Source: an uncultured Eubacteriales bacterium
Lineage (GTDB): Bacteria > Bacillota > Clostridia > Oscillospirales > Butyricicoccaceae
Assembly: GCA_910586105.1 (NCBI GenBank)
Contig: CAJUGU010000088.1
Coordinates: 1-16,947 of the forward strand
Direction of reading: 5' to 3'
DNA length: 16,947 nt
Translations under genes and position numbers: made by a program
Part shown: piece by piece, positions 7,039 to 13,167 of the stretch
How the letters are laid out: every line of letters starts with the position of its first letter
How positions within the stretch are numbered: position 1 is the first letter of the stretch
Notes under the pieces: generated by a model
The model's input: the letters and a program-made list of their open reading frames with translations, nothing else
Told to the model about the DNA's origin: nothing
Databases searched by the model: none

Positions 7039-7355
7039 AACAGACGACACGCGCAAACTTTGCGCAGGAAGTATTCCAGTCGGAGCTCCCCGTGCTGGCG
7101 GATTTTTATGCGGACTGGTGCGCCCCCTGCCGGATGCTGGGGCCGACCATCCATCAACTGGCGGAGGAACGGGAGGGCGCGCTCAAGGTCGTGCAGGTGA
7201 ACGTTTCGCAGGATCCCGAACTGGCCGCGGCCTTCGGGGTGGAAAGCATCCCGACCCTGATATATTTTCAGGGCGGGAAGGTCAAAGGGAAAAGCGTCGG
7301 CCTGATCCAAAAGGACGCGCTGGAAGAAAAACTGCGCGCATGGGAGGGGCATTGA
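7035..7355 (+). CDS. trxA: Thioredoxin with WCAPC active site
   Basis: A 106-residue single-domain thioredoxin, full length for the family, with no signal peptide. The active site is DWCAPCRML (Cys29, Cys32), and cis-Pro73 lies in SIPTL. The buried-core segment LADFYADW and C-terminal segment TLIYFQGGK are typical. The usual motif is WCGPC; the Gly-to-Ala change is seen in some clostridial thioredoxins and may shift the redox potential. GAAGGAGATCC precedes the start, which overlaps the reductase stop codon, so the two are translationally coupled. This is the most likely partner of the preceding reductase and a carrier to protein substrates in the cytoplasm. Confidence 0.93.
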   Translation: MKQTTRANFAQEVFQSELPVLADFYADWCAPCRMLGPTIHQLAEEREGALKVVQVNVSQDPELAAAFGVESIPTLIYFQGGKVKGKSVGLIQKDALEEKLRAWEGH

Positions 7356-7562
7356 ATGGCGTCAAAACGGTATGCGTCCGTCCGCCGTTCGGCCTGTGTG
7401 TCCTGCGGGACTTGTGAAGCGGTCTGCCCGAAGCAGGCGGCGGCAGTGATCAACGGCTGCTGGGCAGAGGTCGACAGCGGCGTTTGCGTCGGCTGCGGGC
7501 TTTGCGCGAAGGCTTGCCCAGCCAACTGCATTGAATTGTTGGAAAGGCCGGTGACACCGTGA
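7356..7562 (+). CDS. Small 2[4Fe-4S] ferredoxin
   Basis: A 68-residue bacterial-type ferredoxin with two complete cluster motifs. CVSCGTCEAVCP has Cys14, 17, 20 and 24, and CVGCGLCAKACP has Cys44, 47, 50 and 54. There are two extra cysteines, 35 and 58. It begins with the ATG immediately after the thioredoxin stop codon, with GGGAGGGGC upstream. It is a soluble low-potential electron carrier. Placed between thioredoxin and a membrane Fe-S protein, it is the obvious electron donor for the reductase chain, which is an inference from gene order. The N-terminal SKRYASVRRSA is basic, perhaps for docking. Confidence 0.92.
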   Translation: MASKRYASVRRSACVSCGTCEAVCPKQAAAVINGCWAEVDSGVCVGCGLCAKACPANCIELLERPVTP

Positions 7563-8137
7563 AAAAACATTGGTACCATTATTTATGGATCTGGACGATT
7601 GTTTATTTTGCGCTGGGCTTTTTCAACATCCTGTTCGCATGGCTGGGAATGATCGATTTCCTGCTTCCGCTTGGGTTTGCATTGTTCGGCGGGAATAAAT
7701 GGTTTTGCAACCGTTTGTGCGGACGCGGCCAACTGTTTTTACAGCTGGGCAGCGGGCTGAAATGTTCCCGCGGCAGGCCGACCCCGGCATGGATGTATTC
7801 CAAATGGTTCCGGTACGGATTTCTGGCGTTTTTCCTGACGATGTTCGGCAATATGCTGTTTCAGACCTGGCTGGTCGCCGCAGGCGCAGGATCGCTGCGG
7901 GAAGCGGTCAAGCTGTTCTGGACCTTCCGCGTCCCGTGGGGCTGGGCGTATACGCCGGGGCTTGTGCCCGATTGGGTCGCGCAATTCAGCTTCGGGTTTT
8001 ACGGCCTGATGCTGACCGCATTGCTGATCGGATTGATCGTAATGGTATTATTTAAACCGCGCAGCTGGTGCGCCTTCTGCCCGATGGGCACGATGACGCA
8101 AGGCATCTGTAAGCTCAAGCATCACGACCGTACATAA
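7559..8137 (+). CDS. Membrane-bound 4Fe-4S protein, NapH/NosR/CcoG-like core
   Basis: A 192-residue protein with about four hydrophobic membrane segments (roughly 8-28, 30-44, 85-107 and 143-165). Two cysteine groups face the same side. The first is CNRLCGRGQLFLQ (Cys50, Cys54, with Cys69 further on). The second is CAFCPMGTMTQGIC (Cys171, Cys174, Cys184). The CxxCPxGT motif is typical of the NapH/NosR/CcoG membrane Fe-S family. The usual C-terminal ferredoxin domain of those proteins is missing, but a separate ferredoxin gene lies just upstream. The start is a GTG overlapping the ferredoxin stop codon by 4 bp. It probably moves electrons between a membrane carrier and the ferredoxin; the direction and partner are unknown. 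Confidence 0.78.
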   Translation: MKKHWYHYLWIWTIVYFALGFFNILFAWLGMIDFLLPLGFALFGGNKWFCNRLCGRGQLFLQLGSGLKCSRGRPTPAWMYSKWFRYGFLAFFLTMFGNMLFQTWLVAAGAGSLREAVKLFWTFRVPWGWAYTPGLVPDWVAQFSFGFYGLMLTALLIGLIVMVLFKPRSWCAFCPMGTMTQGICKLKHHDRT

Positions 8138-8146
8138 CCACCCCCA

Positions 8147-8182
8147 AACGGCCGCAGGAAGCCCACGCTCCCTGCGGCCGTT
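8147..8182 (+). terminator. Hairpin after the redox operon, probable terminator
   Basis: A perfect 12-bp stem, AACGGCCGCAGG (8147-8158) with CCTGCGGCCGTT (8171-8182), has a 12-base loop and starts 10 bases after the stop codon of the membrane protein. The following bases are CCCCGTTT, so the T-run is poor. It may act together with the next hairpin between these convergent genes. Confidence 0.6.
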
Positions 8183-8202
8183 CCCCGTTTCCGCTCTGCG
8201 GC

Positions 8203-8241
8203 AAAAAGGAACAGGGCTGACGTTCCCGTCAGCCCTGTTCC
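8203..8241 (-). terminator. Intrinsic terminator of the minus-strand sugar operon
   Basis: A perfect 15-bp stem, GGAACAGGGCTGACG (8208-8222) with its complement (8227-8241), encloses a four-base loop. Read on the minus strand, it ends in five T (8207-8203). It lies 36 bases past the stop codon of the isomerase gene at 8277 and ends that operon. Confidence 0.9.
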
Positions 8242-8276
8242 CCAAAAAGAGAGACTAAAACGAAGGCGTATTTAGC

Positions 8277-9065
8277 TTAGCAGTGTTCCATGATCGCCTT
8301 GACCGCGGCCTTGGTATCGGTCGACGGGAACAGTTCGTACCCGATCCGGCCCGTGTAGCCGCAGGCTTCCAGATGCCGGATGACCTTCGTATAATTGATC
8401 TCGCCCGTGCCCGGCTCATGACGGCCCGGCGCGTCCGCGATATGGATATGCCCGAACTGGTCGCCATACTGCGAGATGGTATCGCAGATGCAGCCCTCAT
8501 TGATCTGCATATGGTACACATCATACAGCAGCTTCAGCCGCGGGGAGCCGATCAGGCGGCAGATCTCCGCGCCCATCTGGGTTGTCGCCAGGAAATTGCC
8601 GACGTGGTCGGTCGTGATGTTCAGCGCTTCGAGGTTCAGGTTGATCCCTTCCGCCTCGGCCAGCTTCGCGCACTCGAGCAGCATATCGTACATTGAGCAG
8701 AGCTTGACGGTATGCGAAAGGTCGTCGTAATGGTTGACCACGATGCCGCCGTCGCCCAGCGCGTTCGAGTGGATGGTCACGCTCGAAGCGCCGACCTTCT
8801 TCGCCGCCGCGATGGACTGCTTCAAGTAGTCCAGGTACTTTTCCTTGTGCGTCGGATCGACCAGCGAATAATCCGCGTCGCCATTGAAGCCGGAAATCGC
8901 AATGCCTGCCTTTTCCGCCGCCGCGCGGGTCGCGTCCAGATCGCGGATCCGCCAATCCCAAAATTCGACCGCTTCAAAGCCATCGTCCTTCGCCGCCTGG
9001 AACCGGTCCAGCCAATCCAGTTCGGTGTACAGGGTGTCGATGCAAGCGCATTTTCTCAGTGCCAT
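8277..9065 (-). CDS. Hydroxypyruvate isomerase-like sugar isomerase/epimerase (TIM barrel)
   Basis: A 262-residue protein of the xylose-isomerase-like TIM-barrel family (AP endonuclease 2 fold), closest in motif to hydroxypyruvate isomerases: FGHIHIADAPGRHEPGTGEINY (204-225, with His208 in place of the usual Gln). Probable metal ligands are Glu146 in LNLEALN, Asp182 in YDVYHMQ, His208 and Glu244 in GYELFPS. It starts one base after the dehydrogenase gene ends and is followed by a terminator. Relatives act on hydroxypyruvate, or on keto-sugars and inosose derivatives, so the substrate is uncertain. The pairing with an inositol-dehydrogenase-like gene makes epimerisation or isomerisation of an oxidised cyclitol or sugar plausible. 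Confidence 0.82.
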   Translation of the reverse strand: MALRKCACIDTLYTELDWLDRFQAAKDDGFEAVEFWDWRIRDLDATRAAAEKAGIAISGFNGDADYSLVDPTHKEKYLDYLKQSIAAAKKVGASSVTIHSNALGDGGIVVNHYDDLSHTVKLCSMYDMLLECAKLAEAEGINLNLEALNITTDHVGNFLATTQMGAEICRLIGSPRLKLLYDVYHMQINEGCICDTISQYGDQFGHIHIADAPGRHEPGTGEINYTKVIRHLEACGYTGRIGYELFPSTDTKAAVKAIMEHC

Positions 9066-9066
9066 A

Positions 9067-10074
9067 TCATTCTACCTCCGAAATTTTGACGGGGCGGCCT
9101 TCCTTCAGCGAGCGTGTCGCGGCAGCTGCCATCAGCACCGGATACAACCCGTCCTCGCCGGTCACGGGCGGCTCCTTGTCGTTCGCGACGGCATCGGCGA
9201 ACGCCTGCATTTCGCTGACGAACGCGCCGGTATAACGATCCCACATCACCTTATAAGCGGTGCCATAGGTCGTGCCATCCGCAGTGGACAGTACGGCGGT
9301 ATTCGGGATATCGTTTTCGTTCTGTGCGCAGCCCTCCGAGCCGAAGACCTCGACCCTCTGATCATAACCATACACCGCTTTGCGGCTGTTGTCAATCACG
9401 CCGATCGCGCCGTTGGCAAATTTCAGCGTCACGAGCGCCGTATCCACGTCGCCAGCCTCGCCGATGCCCGGGTCGACCAATACCGAGCCAACCGCATGTA
9501 CCTCGGTGACTTCGGAGCCTGCGAGGAACCGCGCCATATCAAAGTCATGGATCATCATGTCATAGAAGATGCCGCCGGAGACCTTGACATAGGATACCGG
9601 GGGCGGCTCCGGGTCACGGGACGAAATTTTAATGATGTTCACCTTGCCGACCTTGCCCGCGCGCACCATATCATAAACGGCGCGGTGGTTGTGATCGAAG
9701 CGGCGGCAGAAACCAATCTGCAATTTCACGCCTGCCGTTTTGGCGGCGTCGATCGCTTCATGCACGCGCTTGAGATCGTAATCAATCGGCTTCTCGCAGA
9801 AGATATGCTTGCCGGCGTGCGCCGATTCAATGATGTACTTCGCGTGCGTGTCGGTCGACGAGCAGATCAGGACCGCCTCGATCTCCGGGTCGTTCAGGAT
9901 GTCGTTCGCGTCCTTCGTCGTGTTCGGGATGCCGTACTGCTTTGCGAACGCTTCAGTCTCCGCGTTCATAAACGGGTCGGCGATGGTCTTGATCTCCAAT
10001 TCGGGGACGAACAGCGAAATGTTTTTGGCGTGTACCTTGCCGATGCGGCCCGCGCCGATGATGCCAACTTTCAT
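9067..10074 (-). CDS. iolG: Gfo/Idh/MocA-family dehydrogenase, inositol 2-dehydrogenase-like
   Basis: A 335-residue NAD-dependent oxidoreductase. The Rossmann motif GAGRIGKVH (7-15) is followed by the family's CEKP (93-96), and by GGIFYDMMIHDFDMARFL (167-184) with catalytic Asp172 and His176. Length and motifs match myo-inositol 2-dehydrogenase (IolG), which oxidises myo-inositol to scyllo-inosose; related enzymes take other cyclitols or sugars, so the substrate is only likely. The start at 10074 is chosen because AAAGGAG lies 8 bases upstream and MKVGIIGAG begins the fold exactly; an in-frame start at 10122 would add 16 unrelated residues. It is separated from the upstream binding-protein gene by a 420-base repeat-bearing gap. 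Confidence 0.85.
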   Translation of the reverse strand: MKVGIIGAGRIGKVHAKNISLFVPELEIKTIADPFMNAETEAFAKQYGIPNTTKDANDILNDPEIEAVLICSSTDTHAKYIIESAHAGKHIFCEKPIDYDLKRVHEAIDAAKTAGVKLQIGFCRRFDHNHRAVYDMVRAGKVGKVNIIKISSRDPEPPPVSYVKVSGGIFYDMMIHDFDMARFLAGSEVTEVHAVGSVLVDPGIGEAGDVDTALVTLKFANGAIGVIDNSRKAVYGYDQRVEVFGSEGCAQNENDIPNTAVLSTADGTTYGTAYKVMWDRYTGAFVSEMQAFADAVANDKEPPVTGEDGLYPVLMAAAATRSLKEGRPVKISEVE

Positions 10075-10102
10075 GGTTGCAGCTCCTTTATTAAATACAG
10101 AA

Positions 10103-10450
10103 TGTGAGAAGTCCAGATGCAAGAAGGGAAAAAGCCTGCCGCGCTGCGGGACATACCGCCTCGCGGGCGGGCTTCTGTTGCTGGGGAAAAAACGAAACGG
10201 ACAACGGCTGCCGTTTCAGAAACCGTGAAAAAGAGAGATCGCAGGCAAAACGGAGGTGTGAGAAGACCGCCTTGCGAGCGGATTTTTTTGCAGCGTCCCG
10301 CTAAGGCAGAAATCGCGGAGCAAAGCGGGGATGTGAGAAGACCGCCTTGCAGGCCGATCCTTGTAGCGCTGCGCAAACGTAGGGATCGTGCGGAAAGCGG
10401 CGGTGTGAGAAGACCGCTTTGCGGGCCGATCGTTGCAGCCTTCCGCTGCG
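10103..10450 (-). repeat. Imperfect tandem repeats, period about 72-75 bp
   Basis: The 420-base gap between the binding-protein gene and iolG contains three imperfect copies of a unit. The clearest core on the plus strand is TGTGAGAAGACCGCCTTGC, starting at 10257, 10332 and 10404 (the third has CTTTGC), so the spacing is 75 then 72 bases. Each core is preceded by GATCGnnGG-like sequence and AAAnCGG, and followed by a GnnGATC and TTGCAGC-like tail. A shortened core (TGTGAGAAG) lies at 10103, close to the iolG start. The units are noncoding as far as I can see and hold no good terminator. I found no promoter here, so iolG may depend on read-through. Confidence 0.7.
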
Positions 10451-10494
10451 GGGTAAGAACCGGGATGTATCGGGTGGATGGTGAGCGCCGCCTG

Positions 10495-11562
10495 TTAGTT
10501 CAGGTAGCTGCTCATACGGTCAATGCGCGCCTGCGCATTCTCGATGGTGATGATCTCCGTGCCGGTGTCGACGAATTCGTCGACCTGCTCGCCCTGAAGC
10601 ACCTTGACAATGGTTTCGACGGCCTTGTAGCCGATGTCAAAGTTGTTCTGGGCGGCGCTCATGGTCAGGCTGCCGTCCAGAACGGACTGGCAAGCGGAAA
10701 TCTGGCCGTCGAAGCCCAGGAAGATCGTGTTGGCATAAGCGTCGTTGCCCTGCGCGGTGCGCGCGGCTGCGATCGCCATGTCGTCGTTGTTCGAGCAGAT
10801 GATCGCGATGCCTTCCGGATACTTGGACATGATCGCTTCCATCGCGGTGACGGCGAGGTCGCCTACGGCGTTTGCATACTGCACTTCGTCGTCCAGAAAT
10901 TCGCCGCCGGATTCGTTGATGCCTTCGCGGTAGCCGTCCATACGGGCGGTGTTGGTCGCGTCGCCCTGCACGCCGGCGATCTCAATGCACTTGATCTCGG
11001 TCCAGCCCGCAGCCTTGGCGGCTTCAACGGCCGCGATCGCGCCCTGCTTGGCGGCTTCCTTGTTGCCGGTGCCGACGAACGAAACGCATTTATCCGATTC
11101 GATGCGGGTATCGAACGCTACGACCGGCTTGTTGATGTTCGCGATCTGCGCCGCGACGGCTTCGGACTGGAGGGGGGCGATCAGGTAACCGTCGTAGGAT
11201 TCGACGGCGAGGTCGGTCTGCACCATGTTCAGCTGTTCCTCATACAGGGTTTCCGCCGGGGGGCCCTTGATGGAGAGCTTGACGAGGTCGGGGTGCTCCT
11301 CCTGATAGGCTTCCGCGCCCGCCTGGACGAGCTGCCAGAACTCGGCGGAGTTGGTCTTGAGGATCATGCTGATCTCAAAGGGGCCGTCCGCCGGGGCGCC
11401 GCCCGCATCGGATTCCGGCGCGCTGTCGGACGCCGGCGCGGAGGAACCGCTGTCCGCGGTGTTCCCGCTCCCACTGTCGCCTGTGTTGCCTCCGCCGCAA
11501 GCGGCCATGGAGAGTACAAGCGCGCCTGCAAGCAGAGCTGCCAGCCAATTCTTTTTCTTCAT
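10495..11562 (-). CDS. Sugar ABC transporter substrate-binding lipoprotein
   Basis: A 355-residue type I periplasmic-binding-protein-fold lipoprotein of the ribose/xylose/inositol group. Residues 1-22 are a lipoprotein signal peptide (basic MKKKNW, hydrophobic core, lipobox LSMAAC with Cys22). Residues about 23-60 are a flexible Gly/Ser/Asp-rich linker. The binding domain follows, beginning FEISMILKTNSAEFWQL, with GFDGQISACQSV near the hinge. I chose the ATG at 11562 because AAAGGAAGAG lies upstream and it yields a perfect signal peptide; the TTG eight codons earlier is unlikely. The protein would be anchored outside the cell membrane and deliver a sugar or cyclitol. No permease or ATPase gene is in the window. 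Confidence 0.9.
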   Translation of the reverse strand: MKKKNWLAALLAGALVLSMAACGGGNTGDSGSGNTADSGSSAPASDSAPESDAGGAPADGPFEISMILKTNSAEFWQLVQAGAEAYQEEHPDLVKLSIKGPPAETLYEEQLNMVQTDLAVESYDGYLIAPLQSEAVAAQIANINKPVVAFDTRIESDKCVSFVGTGNKEAAKQGAIAAVEAAKAAGWTEIKCIEIAGVQGDATNTARMDGYREGINESGGEFLDDEVQYANAVGDLAVTAMEAIMSKYPEGIAIICSNNDDMAIAAARTAQGNDAYANTIFLGFDGQISACQSVLDGSLTMSAAQNNFDIGYKAVETIVKVLQGEQVDEFVDTGTEIITIENAQARIDRMSSYLN

Positions 11563-11678
11563 CGTGTTCTCTTCCTTTCTTCTCAAAGAATAGATGGTTC
11601 CGCGCCTGCTCAGAGGAGGGGCCGCCTGACGCGAACGACGGTGTGTGCTTTTGCAATCCCCTGTGCTTTTGTATCTTC

Positions 11679-11707
11679 AATATACCGGAAAAAGCGGTAA
11701 AAGTCAA
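11679..11707 (-). promoter_or_regulatory. Sigma-A-type promoter of the sugar-binding-protein operon
   Basis: On the minus strand, TTGACT (11707-11702) and TATATT (11684-11679) are separated by exactly 17 bases, giving a start near 11672. This is the best promoter match in the region. The candidate operator GCAAAACTGTGC (minus strand, 11743-11732) lies just upstream. Confidence 0.85.
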
Positions 11708-11763
11708 GCTGTTTTTTTCGGCCTGTGAAATGCACAGTTTTGCGAAATCTTTTCAAAAACGTT

Positions 11764-11801
11764 AAAAAGGAAGCGAATTCGCTTCCGTAGAAGCGAAAAA
11801 A
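11764..11801 (-). terminator. Terminator/antiterminator-like dyad upstream of the binding-protein promoter
   Basis: On the plus strand, GGAAGCGAATTCGCTTCC (11769-11786) is a perfect palindrome. Read on the minus strand it is a 7-bp hairpin with loop AATT followed by five T (11768-11764). A third arm, CGCTTC on the minus strand (11795-11790), could pair with the first terminator arm (11786-11780) instead, so two exclusive hairpins are possible. It lies upstream of the known minus-strand promoter and would act only on transcripts starting further right. Confidence 0.45.
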
Positions 11802-11978
11802 TCACCAGAATCCAGCCTTCAACCATTGTGCCGTATTTTATGGCAGCTTTCTGTCGAAATTGTCCAGTGCGTTGCCGCCCCACGATTTGGAAGGATTGAC
11901 CCAAACGCTCAAAAGGGCGGCTTATGGTGGCAGAAAGCAGTTAAAACCATCCGTTTCGCCGTGGAAAATGCTTCCAGA

Positions 11979-12004
11979 CAAATATGTGCGATTGCACATA
12001 TTTG
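11979..12004. promoter_or_regulatory. 26-base palindromic candidate operator
   Basis: Arms CAAATATGTGC (11979-11989) and GCACATATTTG (11994-12004) are perfect complements around GATT. The length and symmetry suit a dimeric LacI-type repressor. Its centre is about 77 bases before the predicted start of the regulator gene and about 320 before the binding-protein start, so looping or a second site would be needed to shut the latter. Confidence 0.65.
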
Positions 12005-12033
12005 AAAATTCCGTGAAAAAAACGGAAAAGCAG

Positions 12034-12062
12034 TACGCCGCTGTGCAAAACTGTGCTATAAT
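12034..12062 (+). promoter_or_regulatory. Extended -10 promoter of the LacI-type regulator
   Basis: TGCTATAAT (12054-12062) is an extended -10 element with a consensus hexamer. The -35 position (TACGCC, 12034-12039) is a poor match, as is common with extended -10 promoters. The sequence CTGTGC-AAAA-CTGTGC (12041-12056) directly abuts the -10 box and could be a repressor target. Confidence 0.7.
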
Positions 12063-12119
12063 AGGGGAGAGGAAAACATGCCGTCCATGCAGCGATGGGG
12101 CGGCGGGAAAGGAGCCGCC

Positions 12120-13166
12120 ATGGGAAAACGTCCGACCATACAAAGCGTCGCCGAGCGGGCGGGGGTTTCGCGCGGAACGGTGGACCGGGTGTTGAACAAC
12201 CGGTCTTATGTCAAGACCGAGATCCGGGAGCGGGTGCTCGAAGCGATCCGGGAAACGGGGTACATGACCCCGCGTGAGATCCACCGGCAGGCGGTGGAGA
12301 TGGAAGAGAGCTTTCCGCCGCTGAAGCTGGGTGTACTTTTGCCCAACTGGACCGATTATTTTCGTCCTGAGGTTCTGCGAGGGATCGCGGCGGCGGAGGA
12401 AGAGCTGCGCGCTTTTTCGGTGGAGGTCGTGCTGGACGAATGTCAGACGGACGAACCGGGCGAAGCGGTGCGGCTGCTGGATGCGATGGTAGGTCAGGGG
12501 GTACAGGGGATCGCGCTGTGCGCGATCAACGACCTGACGCTGGAGGCGAAGGCGAGCGCGCTGGCCGATCAGGGGATTCCGGTCGTCACCTTTAATTCGG
12601 ATCTGCCGGACAGCCGGCGGGTGTGCTTTGTCGGGCAAAATTATAACAAAAGCGGACGGATCGCCGCTGAGCTGGTCAGCAAATGCATCCCACGGCTCGG
12701 GCAGGTACTGGCGATGTGCGGGAATCTGGAATTCAACGGACACCGCCGCCGTTTGGACGGCTTTTGTGAGCGGATGCACGAGCTAGGGTTCCCGAGCAGC
12801 CAGATCGAGATTGCGGAGACGTTCAATGATTATCATGTAACGCGGCGGAAGGTTGCGGACACGCTGGCGCGGATGCCGGGGCTGGCGGCAATTTATATGG
12901 CGAACCAGAGCATAGCGGGCTGTGCGGAAGCGGTGGAGGCGGCGGGCAAGCGCGGGCAGGTGCGCGTGGTCGTGCACGACCTGTCGGAGCAGACGCGGAC
13001 GCTGCTGGCGAATGGCGGGGTAGATTTCACGATCTCGCAGGATTTTTTCCGGCAGGGGCGTCTGCCGCTGCTGCTGCTGCGGGAGCTGCTGCACTTAGGG
13101 CGGGTGCCGGAACCCGACCAGACGGCGACGAGCATATCGGTAATCTGCTCGCAGAACATGGATTGA
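12120..13166 (+). CDS. LacI-family transcriptional regulator
   Basis: A 348-residue regulator with an N-terminal LacI helix-turn-helix (PTIQSVAERAGVSRGTVDRV, about 5-24), a hinge helix region to about 60, and a sugar-binding-protein-like effector domain from LKLGVLLPNWTDYF to the end. I chose the ATG at 12120 because AAAGGAG precedes it and the helix-turn-helix then begins at the usual position; an ATG at 12078 would add 14 unrelated residues. It is divergent from the sugar-binding-protein operon and its effector domain has the same fold as that protein, so control of that operon by the same sugar is likely. The stop codon lies against the start of the 45-bp repeat array. Confidence 0.92.
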   Translation: MGKRPTIQSVAERAGVSRGTVDRVLNNRSYVKTEIRERVLEAIRETGYMTPREIHRQAVEMEESFPPLKLGVLLPNWTDYFRPEVLRGIAAAEEELRAFSVEVVLDECQTDEPGEAVRLLDAMVGQGVQGIALCAINDLTLEAKASALADQGIPVVTFNSDLPDSRRVCFVGQNYNKSGRIAAELVSKCIPRLGQVLAMCGNLEFNGHRRRLDGFCERMHELGFPSSQIEIAETFNDYHVTRRKVADTLARMPGLAAIYMANQSIAGCAEAVEAAGKRGQVRVVVHDLSEQTRTLLANGGVDFTISQDFFRQGRLPLLLLRELLHLGRVPEPDQTATSISVICSQNMD

Positions 13167-13167
13167 T

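Larger units (their letters stand above)
11563..12119. promoter_or_regulatory. 557-base divergent control region
   Basis: This gap between the divergent binding-protein and LacI-type genes holds no convincing gene. It contains two promoters (11679-11707 minus, 12034-12062 plus), a 26-base palindrome (11979-12004), a terminator-like dyad (11764-11801) and a 12-mer, GCACAGTTTTGC, present in opposite orientations at 11732-11743 and 12045-12056. A 5-bp-armed dyad CTGTG/CACAG lies at 11723-11737. The predicted leader of the binding-protein mRNA is about 110 bases and carries AAAAGCACA twice, but I recognise no riboswitch. Confidence 0.7.

Noticed and set aside
10235..10450. CRISPR array in the iolG upstream gap
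   Set aside because: There are only three imperfect copies with partly similar sequence between the cores; spacing differs and the between-core sequence is itself repeated.
10117..11700. Plus-strand open frame of over 500 codons opposite the binding-protein gene
   Set aside because: It spans the intergenic repeats and the antisense of a clear lipoprotein gene, and shows no domain.
11704..11904. Small minus-strand protein in the divergent control region
   Set aside because: It lacks a ribosome binding site and family features, and overlaps the promoter and terminator-like dyads.
12078..12119. Earlier start codon for the LacI-type regulator
   Set aside because: It would add 14 residues unlike the family before the helix-turn-helix. 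The ATG at 12120 has a better-placed AAAGGAG.
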